Assembly: GCA_035646535.1 (NCBI GenBank) | Contig: DASRPD010000078.1 | Span: 1-11,263 of the forward strand | DNA: 11,263 bases | From: DASRPD01 sp035646535 | GTDB taxonomy: Bacteria > Actinomycetota > Acidimicrobiia > IMCC26256 > JANYLB01 | Direction: 5' to 3' | Shown: positions 6,981-11,263 of the stretch, piece by piece | Layout of the letters: each line of letters begins with the position of its first letter | How positions within the stretch are numbered: the stretch's first letter is position 1 | Notes under the pieces: generated by a model | What the model was told of the DNA's origin: nothing | What the model saw: the letters and a program-made list of their open reading frames with translations, nothing else | Database searches by the model: none | Position numbers and translations under genes: made by a program

Positions 6981-8611
6981 GGTCCGTAGCGCACGAGGGC
7001 AGTGGGCTCGAAGATCTCTTCGTCGCCCGCGACGAGCGCGGTCGCGTCGGGGCGGGCGCGCGCGAGCTCGGCGGCGATCCGTTCACAACTGGTCCCGAAC
7101 GTGAGGTAGCCCGGCTGGTACGCGAAGTAGATCGCATGGTCGGGACCAGCCCGGGTGAGGAGATCGCGTGCGAACGCTTCGGGGTCGGCGGCGGTGTTGC
7201 GCTGTTCGTAGTCGACCCAGTCGACGATGTCGGCCCGGCGGAAGCCGGGAAACACCCCGACCTCGACATCGGCGCGGAGATGGCGCGTCCCGCTGGGTCC
7301 GAGCTGATCCGGGCAGAACGCGAGCACGTCGCCCGGTTCGGCCGACTCGTCGACCGCGGCCACGATCTCGCCGCCTTGGGTACGGTGCTCACCGACCTGA
7401 CGCAACGCTCCGACGAGGCTCGACCCGACGATCACCACGAGGAGCCCGTATCGCAGCGATCGAGCGCCGAGCGTGCCGATGCCGTAGGCGACGCACACGA
7501 CGAAGAGCGGGAACACGATCGCGGCGTAGCGATCCTGGAAGGCGCTGCCGGCGGCGAACGACACCGTCATGCCCAACGCGAGCGTTGCCGCCCACGCGAA
7601 CCACTCCCACCGGGCACCCGGACGCGTGCGCAGGTCCAGGTCGACTCGCCAACGCGAGCGGGCCACACCGAACAGTGCCAGCAGCACGAGCACACCGAAC
7701 CCGAGCTCGACGACCACGGCGTCGGCGTGCTCACCGCCGGCGAACCCGTTGAGGGCCGTGTCGAGCGCGGACGCCGGGAACGACGGCCGCGACCAGGGAG
7801 TCCCCGTGTGTGTGGTCTGGTATACGAACGTCGGGACCCAGGGCACGAAGGCGAGGCATCCGATCGCCACGGCCGCGAGCGCCCGGGACGGTGCCGTGGC
7901 CGGTTTCGCCTGTCGGCGGGCCACCACCACGGCTCCGAACAAGCCGGCACCGGTCACCGCCACCAGATACAGCGCCCAGTACTGGGTGTAGAGCAATGCG
8001 GCGGTGACAACGCCGAGCCCGATGAGACGGCCGAGCGTGGGCCGGGCGAGTACGGCCCGCATCGCGAGGTAACCGGCGAGCACGAGGGCCATCTCGAGCA
8101 TGTACATCCGGGCCTCGTTCGAGTACCGGATGGCGTACGCCGACGTCGCCATCACCAGCACCGCCGTGGTCCCCAACCATCGCCGTCGAGCCGGGTCGGA
8201 TCCCCCGAGACCGGCCGCGGCCGGCCAGCACAGCGCGACGGCCACGACCCCGATGACGCCGGACAGCGCGCGCGTCGCGACGTCGGAGCCGCCGAACACC
8301 CGCATCCAGAGATGCAGCAGCACGTAGTAGAGCGGCGGCGCGCCGTCATGGCGGAGCAACTTCACGAGATCCCCGAGCGGCCGGCGGGCGATGTTCACGG
8401 TGAGGGCTTCGTCGAGCCAGAGGTCCGATGTCGTCACGAAACGCAGGACGAGGCCGGCGGCCACCGCCACGATGGTGAGCGCGAGGACGATACGGCCCGC
8501 CCGGCCGGCGAACGGTCCGGAAGGCTCGACTCCCTGATGGCCGGGGTCGACGGACCCGGCGGGCGCCTCGGGTGTCGGCACACCATCGGCGGGCGTGACG
8601 CGAACGCTCAC
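6977..8611 (-). CDS. GT39/ArnT-like membrane glycosyltransferase (PMT_2-type)
   Basis: Predicted GT-C glycosyltransferase of 544 aa. After a disordered, Pro/Gly-rich N-terminus (1-37) and helix 1 (about 40-58), the first outer loop carries LWLDEALTVNIA (64-75), with the D67-E68 pair typical of GT39/ArnT enzymes. HDGAPPLYYVLLHLW (88-102) and NEARMYML (165-172) are further landmarks of the PMT_2/RgtA-D-like group. FQDRYAAIVFP (358-368) precedes the last helices. The region from about 405 to 544 is soluble and has C433 and C509, which may form a disulfide outside the membrane. The GTG start at 8611 is preceded by GAGGA with a short 4-nt gap. The gene is first of a pair: its TGA overlaps the PIG-V-like start. 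It probably transfers a sugar from a polyprenyl-phosphate carrier to an envelope acceptor; which sugar is unknown. Confidence 0.85.
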   Translation of the reverse strand: MSVRVTPADGVPTPEAPAGSVDPGHQGVEPSGPFAGRAGRIVLALTIVAVAAGLVLRFVTTSDLWLDEALTVNIARRPLGDLVKLLRHDGAPPLYYVLLHLWMRVFGGSDVATRALSGVIGVVAVALCWPAAAGLGGSDPARRRWLGTTAVLVMATSAYAIRYSNEARMYMLEMALVLAGYLAMRAVLARPTLGRLIGLGVVTAALLYTQYWALYLVAVTGAGLFGAVVVARRQAKPATAPSRALAAVAIGCLAFVPWVPTFVYQTTHTGTPWSRPSFPASALDTALNGFAGGEHADAVVVELGFGVLVLLALFGVARSRWRVDLDLRTRPGARWEWFAWAATLALGMTVSFAAGSAFQDRYAAIVFPLFVVCVAYGIGTLGARSLRYGLLVVIVGSSLVGALRQVGEHRTQGGEIVAAVDESAEPGDVLAFCPDQLGPSGTRHLRADVEVGVFPGFRRADIVDWVDYEQRNTAADPEAFARDLLTRAGPDHAIYFAYQPGYLTFGTSCERIAAELARARPDATALVAGDEEIFEPTALVRYGP

Positions 8612-8615
8612 TCGG

Positions 8616-8620
8616 TCCTC
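8616..8620 (-). promoter_or_regulatory. Ribosome binding site of the GT39-like gene
   Basis: The minus strand reads GAGGA four bases before the GTG at 8611. The spacing is short, but this is the only purine-rich match, and it supports the GTG start in the absence of a nearby ATG. Confidence 0.5.
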
Positions 8621-8633
8621 ACCACGGGGCCGG

Positions 8634-8639
8634 AGTGTA
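8634..8639 (-). promoter_or_regulatory. Candidate -10 element (TACACT) for the GT39/PIG-V-like gene pair
   Basis: The minus strand reads TACACT, 22 nt before the GTG start at 8611. That would give a short leader of about 15 nt containing the GAGGA ribosome binding site. It is the same hexamer as upstream of the plus-strand GT-C gene. No good -35 match lies at 16-18 bp. Weak evidence on its own. Confidence 0.35.
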
Positions 8640-8700
8640 CGCGGGCGAGCGGCCGTGAGCCGGACTCGTCCGCCCGAGCGACGGCCTCGTCGTCGATCGT

Positions 8701-8742
8701 CCGGCGGGGTCCGTGCTGCGCGCGACCGCGCTCACCCGCCGG
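8701..8742 (-). terminator. GC-rich stem-loop after the oxidoreductase operon, probable terminator
   Basis: A perfect 8-bp inverted repeat (CCGGCGGG at 8701-8708, CCCGCCGG at 8735-8742) begins 4 bases after the stop codon of the luciferase-like gene. The 26-nt loop contains a nested GCGC-GACC-GCGC hairpin (8720-8731). There is no U-tract, as is often the case in GC-rich Actinobacteria. Position and strength suggest transcript termination or 3'-end protection between the oxidoreductase operon and the GT39-like gene, which lie on the same strand. Confidence 0.45.
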
Positions 8743-8745
8743 GGT

Positions 8746-9744
8746 TCACTCGAACGGCGTCACGGCCGGCACGACTTCTTCCATGAATCGACGCAGGCTC
8801 TCGTCCGATGGGTAGTCGCGGAACCACAAGATGAACTCTGCACAGCCCGCGTCGACGAAACCTTGGACCTTCTCCGCCACGCGCTCGGGGGTACCGACGA
8901 AGTTGTCACGGACGTATTCATCGTGGGCTGTCCGGCCCCAGAGCTGGCCGCCACCCGGCGAGTCGAGCCAGGCTGCCAGCGCACGCTCGGTGTCGAACAG
9001 CCGGCAGTCCGGGCCGTGGGTCCGTGTGATGGTGTCGAAGTCGCGCCCGACCCGTTCGCAGTGCTCCGCCAGCACCTGGGACTTGTGGACGAACGCGTCC
9101 AGGCCGACCTGCCAGTTCGTCGCATCGGCGTGGCGCGCCGCGATCCCGAGCGTGACCTGCTCACCGCCGCCACCGACCAAGATCCGCGGCAGCGATTGGA
9201 GCGGCTTCGGGTCGCAGTACGCGCCGTCGAGCTCGACCGAGGCGCCCGAGAAGGAGACAGTCTTCTCCGTCCAGAGCCGCTTCACCACGGTGAGCGTCTC
9301 GTCGAGGCGACGGAGCCGCTCGCGCGGGGTAGGAAACGGGTATCCGTAGGCCTGGTACTCCCGCTCGTACCAGCCGGCACCGAGTCCGAGGATCAGCCGA
9401 CCACCCGAGAAGACGTCGATGCACGCGGCTTGCTTGGCGAGCAGTCCGGCGTTTCGGTACGCCGAGCACGTCACGAGCTGGCCGAGCCCCACCCGCTCGG
9501 TGATCGGTGCGAGCGCGGCGAGGGTCGTGAAGGCCTCGAACGTGTGGGTCGGCTCGCGCCGAGGCACGGTCTCGACGTGGTCGTAGACCCAGATGTGGTC
9601 GTAGACCCAGATGTGGTCGTAGCCGAGCTGTTCGGCTCGCTGCGCGAGCTCCCGGGTGCGGGTCCAAGCGTCGGCTGCGCCCCAGCCCGTGTACTCGAGC
9701 TTCCAGCCCTGCGGGACGAACGCGCCCCAGCGAAGCCCGCTCAC
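8746..9744 (-). CDS. Luciferase-like (LLM class) F420-dependent oxidoreductase
   Basis: TIM-barrel flavin/F420 oxidoreductase of 332 aa, closest in my reading to the TIGR03560-type F420-dependent group. Seen: the N-terminal strand WGAFVPQGW (6-14); GYDHIWVYDH (41-50); an expanded Asp-His region to HVETVP (56-61); VGLGQLVTCSAYRN (85-98); LLAKQAACIDVFSGGR (101-116); LGLGAGWYEREYQAYGYP (119-136); ILVGGGGEQVTLGIAARHAD (188-207); and the C-terminal VGTPERVAEKVQGFVDAG (283-300). Members usually transfer hydride from F420H2 to small organic substrates, or the reverse; the substrate here is unknown. The GTG at 9744 is preferred over longer in-frame starts (to 9894) because it matches the family N-terminus and overlaps the VOC stop by 4 bp (GTGA). 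The oddity is an 18-bp in-frame tandem duplication that adds IWVYDH next to the active-site Asp-His position. Confidence 0.9.
   Translation of the reverse strand: MSGLRWGAFVPQGWKLEYTGWGAADAWTRTRELAQRAEQLGYDHIWVYDHIWVYDHVETVPRREPTHTFEAFTTLAALAPITERVGLGQLVTCSAYRNAGLLAKQAACIDVFSGGRLILGLGAGWYEREYQAYGYPFPTPRERLRRLDETLTVVKRLWTEKTVSFSGASVELDGAYCDPKPLQSLPRILVGGGGEQVTLGIAARHADATNWQVGLDAFVHKSQVLAEHCERVGRDFDTITRTHGPDCRLFDTERALAAWLDSPGGGQLWGRTAHDEYVRDNFVGTPERVAEKVQGFVDAGCAEFILWFRDYPSDESLRRFMEEVVPAVTPFE
9577..9622. repeat. 18-bp perfect tandem duplication within the F420 oxidoreductase gene
   Basis: Two identical 18-bp units (plus strand, GTGGTCGTAGACCCAGAT) lie at 9577-9594 and 9595-9612. They are followed by the first 10 bases of a third copy (9613-9622). 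On the coding strand this yields residues 43-56, DHIWVYDHIWVYDH, where relatives have a single such segment. The frame is kept. The lack of any base difference between the copies suggests a recent slippage event. Confidence 0.95.
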
Positions 9745-10193
9745 GACGGCGTCGGGACGTCGGCGAACTGCCAGTACTGCACCTCGACCATCATCGGGAG
9801 CAGGAACCCCACGTAGATGTTCGTGATCGAGAGCACCCCATGGTCCTCGACCGCCTTGTCGATGATGTCCACTCGCTCGTCGCGCGCCCGCCACGCCTTC
9901 GCTCGGGCCAACACGTCATCGAGCTCCGGTTCCGTCGCGACCGACAGACCGAAATGATCCATGCGCCGGCAGGTCATGGGCGGGTCATCGGCGACGAGGA
10001 ACACGAACTGCTGGACGTCATGCACGCTGAAGACGAGCTTGGCGCCATCCACGGTCTCGGTCGGCAGCTCGACCCAGCCGAACACATCGCCGTAGAAGGC
10101 GCAGAGCTCGGCCCGCCCGTCCGGTTCGAGCTGACGTGACGGCAAGCTCATGGCGACGTGGTTGAAGCGAGGTTTGCGGGCGGAATCAGCCAT
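9741..10193 (-). CDS. VOC-fold protein (glyoxalase/bleomycin resistance/dioxygenase superfamily)
   Basis: Small cytoplasmic protein of 150 aa with the vicinal-oxygen-chelate fold, made of paired beta-alpha-beta-beta-beta units. The opening FNHVAMSL (10-17) places H12 as the first probable metal ligand; CAFYGDVFGW (31-40) is the helix common in the family; MDHFGLSV (79-86) gives H80; and MMVEVQYW (134-141) gives E137. H12, H80 and E137 fit the usual His-His-Glu metal site. The reaction is unknown; the fold includes isomerases, lyases, dioxygenases and binding proteins. The ATG at 10193 is supported by a strong AGGAGG 8 nt upstream. The gene overlaps the end of the dehydrogenase gene by 8 bp, and its stop overlaps the oxidoreductase start by 4 bp. 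It is therefore the middle gene of a co-translated trio and probably acts on the same small-molecule pathway. Confidence 0.87.
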   Translation of the reverse strand: MADSARKPRFNHVAMSLPSRQLEPDGRAELCAFYGDVFGWVELPTETVDGAKLVFSVHDVQQFVFLVADDPPMTCRRMDHFGLSVATEPELDDVLARAKAWRARDERVDIIDKAVEDHGVLSITNIYVGFLLPMMVEVQYWQFADVPTPS

Positions 10194-11226
10194 CCGGAGA
10201 TCCTCCTGGGCGCGGGGCGATCATGACCTTGGCGGGAATCTCGCCCGCGCCGAGGGACTCGATAGCACCGAGGAGCCCGTCGAGCCCCACGTCGCCCGGT
10301 TCGACCAGCGCGTCAGCGGGGAACTCGGGATCAGCAAGCAAGTCGAGTGCGGCATCGAAGCCGTGCTGGTCGTAGCAGAACGCACCGGTGATGACGAGCT
10401 CGTTCAACAAGATGCGGTTGGGGTCGAACCGGGGCGGTCGCATACCGGCACCCACGAGCACGAGTGTTCCCATCCTGCGGAGCTGTGCCAGCGCAGCCTC
10501 CATCGCGTGCGCGTTGCCCGAGCACTCGAGCGCGACATCGAACGGGTGGTCGACGGGCAGATTGGGTGAGGTGGGCGCGGCGAGCGCGGCCGGTTCCAGC
10601 GCGACGGCACCGAGCCGTTCGCAGAGCTCGCGGCGGGCGGCCACGGGTTCGCTCACGACGACATCGTTCACGCCTCGGGCGAGAAGAGCAGCGACGGTGA
10701 GCGAGCCGATCGGTCCCGCGCCCGTGACGAGCGCGCGCCGGCCCGGCCGGATGCCCGACCGCGTGATGCCGTGCAGCGCGACCGCGAGGGGCTCGGCGAG
10801 CGCGGCCTGACGGAGCGAGACGCCGTCGGGCACTCGGAGCAGACGGTCCTCCGACACGCGTATGTACTCGGCGAAAGCCCCTTGGTCGTCGCCGGGACCC
10901 TCACCGACCGCGCCCCGACCCGCGCAGAGCGAGGGACGGCCCATCCGGCAGGCGTCGCAGTCCCCACACTTCGGGCTCGGCCCACCCACGACCTCGTCGC
11001 CGAGGCGCCAACGCGTGACGGAGTCACCGACTGCGACCACGCGACCGGAATACTCATGACCCTCGACGGACCCGGGCTTGCCCCAGCCCTCGAGGACGAA
11101 GTGCAGATCAGAGCCGCAGATCCCGCAGTGGCTCACCTCGAGGAGCACATCGTCGGGACCGAGCTGCGGAACGGGTCGATCCTGGATCTCGATCCGCCCG
11201 GTCCCCAAGTACACCGCGACCCGCAT
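10186..11226 (-). CDS. Zinc-dependent medium-chain alcohol/polyol dehydrogenase (MDR family)
   Basis: Oxidoreductase of 346 aa with both zinc sites of the threonine/sorbitol dehydrogenase-like MDR group. Catalytic zinc ligands are probably C37 (CGICGSD, 34-40), H57-E58 (GHE) and E145 (AEPLA). Structural zinc is held by C87, C90, C93 and C101 (CGDCDACRMGRPSLC). The Rossmann fold follows, with GAGPIG (169-174) and E193 at the end of the second strand, which favours NAD over NADP. The ATG at 11226 is preferred because MRVAVYLGTGRIEIQD aligns with usual MDR N-termini and GGTGGA lies 7 nt upstream; an in-frame GTG at 11238 would add four residues. The reading frame stays open to the window edge. 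It is the first visible gene of the dehydrogenase-VOC-F420 oxidoreductase trio; upstream genes may lie outside. The substrate alcohol is not identifiable. Confidence 0.92.
   Translation of the reverse strand: MRVAVYLGTGRIEIQDRPVPQLGPDDVLLEVSHCGICGSDLHFVLEGWGKPGSVEGHEYSGRVVAVGDSVTRWRLGDEVVGGPSPKCGDCDACRMGRPSLCAGRGAVGEGPGDDQGAFAEYIRVSEDRLLRVPDGVSLRQAALAEPLAVALHGITRSGIRPGRRALVTGAGPIGSLTVAALLARGVNDVVVSEPVAARRELCERLGAVALEPAALAAPTSPNLPVDHPFDVALECSGNAHAMEAALAQLRRMGTLVLVGAGMRPPRFDPNRILLNELVITGAFCYDQHGFDAALDLLADPEFPADALVEPGDVGLDGLLGAIESLGAGEIPAKVMIAPRPGGSPDG
10202..10207 (-). promoter_or_regulatory. Shine-Dalgarno sequence (AGGAGG) of the VOC gene
   Basis: The minus strand reads AGGAGG, 8 nt before the ATG at 10193 and inside the last codons of the dehydrogenase gene. 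It is the best ribosome binding site in the window and fixes the VOC start. The middle gene can therefore load its own ribosomes, whereas the following gene depends on the GTGA overlap. Confidence 0.8.
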
Positions 11227-11263
11227 CGTCTGGTCCACCGCGGCAGCGTGGCCGGACGCTGAC

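Noticed and set aside
8211..8224. 14-bp palindrome CCGGCCGCGGCCGG
   Set aside because: It lies in coding sequence for an Ala/Gly-rich stretch of the GT39-like protein; GC-only palindromes are common at this base composition.
7136..8815. 559-codon open frame on the plus strand
   Set aside because: Antisense to the GT39-like enzyme, which has clear motifs and membrane helices. The product is low-complexity and rich in Arg, Glu and His.
9577..9622. Repeats considered as a CRISPR or regulatory repeat array
   Set aside because: The units are contiguous without spacers, in frame, and encode part of a conserved enzyme; this is a tandem coding duplication.
8713..9816. 367-codon plus-strand frame
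   Set aside because: Antisense to the F420 oxidoreductase; the opposite frame has an unmistakable luciferase-like protein.
9745..9894. N-terminal extension of the F420 oxidoreductase (50 more residues)
   Set aside because: The extra residues are Arg/Gly-rich, overlap the VOC gene by about 150 bp and precede the usual family N-terminus; the GTG at 9744 fits the overlap and alignment better.

Overview
The window is a compact, GC-rich piece of an actinobacterial chromosome. The reasons are heavy use of G/C at third codon positions, frequent GTG starts, probable leaderless promoters, an AftD-type arabinofuranosyltransferase, and a luciferase-like oxidoreductase of a type that uses coenzyme F420. 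The exact taxon cannot be fixed. An Acidimicrobiia-like or other non-model actinobacterium is a guess from the gene mix. Seven protein genes fill almost all of it. There is no gene-free stretch over 300 bases: the gaps are 109 bp (3587-3695), 27 bp (5790-5816) and 134 bp (8612-8745), plus 37 bp at the right end. No tRNA, rRNA, CRISPR array or insertion sequence was seen.

Left and centre (1-8611) is a block of four different GT-C membrane glycosyltransferases. A large AftD-like protein on the minus strand runs off the left edge, so its C-terminus is missing. It is divergent from a 697-aa GT-C enzyme on the plus strand, and both starts sit 8-10 nt from a -10-like hexamer, which suggests leaderless transcripts. 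Convergent to the plus-strand gene is a minus-strand pair: a 544-aa GT39/ArnT-like enzyme and a 387-aa PIG-V/Gpi18-like mannosyltransferase, joined by a 4-bp GTGA stop/start overlap. All four are predicted to take a polyprenyl-phosphate sugar and act on the outer face of the membrane, so the block probably helps to build a cell-envelope arabinan, mannan or lipoglycan. The actual sugars and acceptor are not shown by the sequence.

Right (8746-11226) is a tight three-gene minus-strand operon: a zinc-dependent medium-chain alcohol dehydrogenase, a VOC-fold (glyoxalase/dioxygenase superfamily) protein, and a luciferase-like F420-dependent oxidoreductase. The genes overlap by 8 bp and 4 bp. This looks like a small redox/catabolic cassette of unknown substrate, unrelated in function to the glycosyltransferases. 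A strong GC-rich stem-loop right after its last stop probably ends the transcript.

The most unusual feature is a perfect 18-bp tandem duplication inside the oxidoreductase gene. It repeats six residues (IWVYDH) at the point where the family carries its conserved active-site Asp-His motif. The window otherwise looks like ordinary chromosomal metabolism and envelope genes, and I see no clear evidence of a new defence or mobile system.
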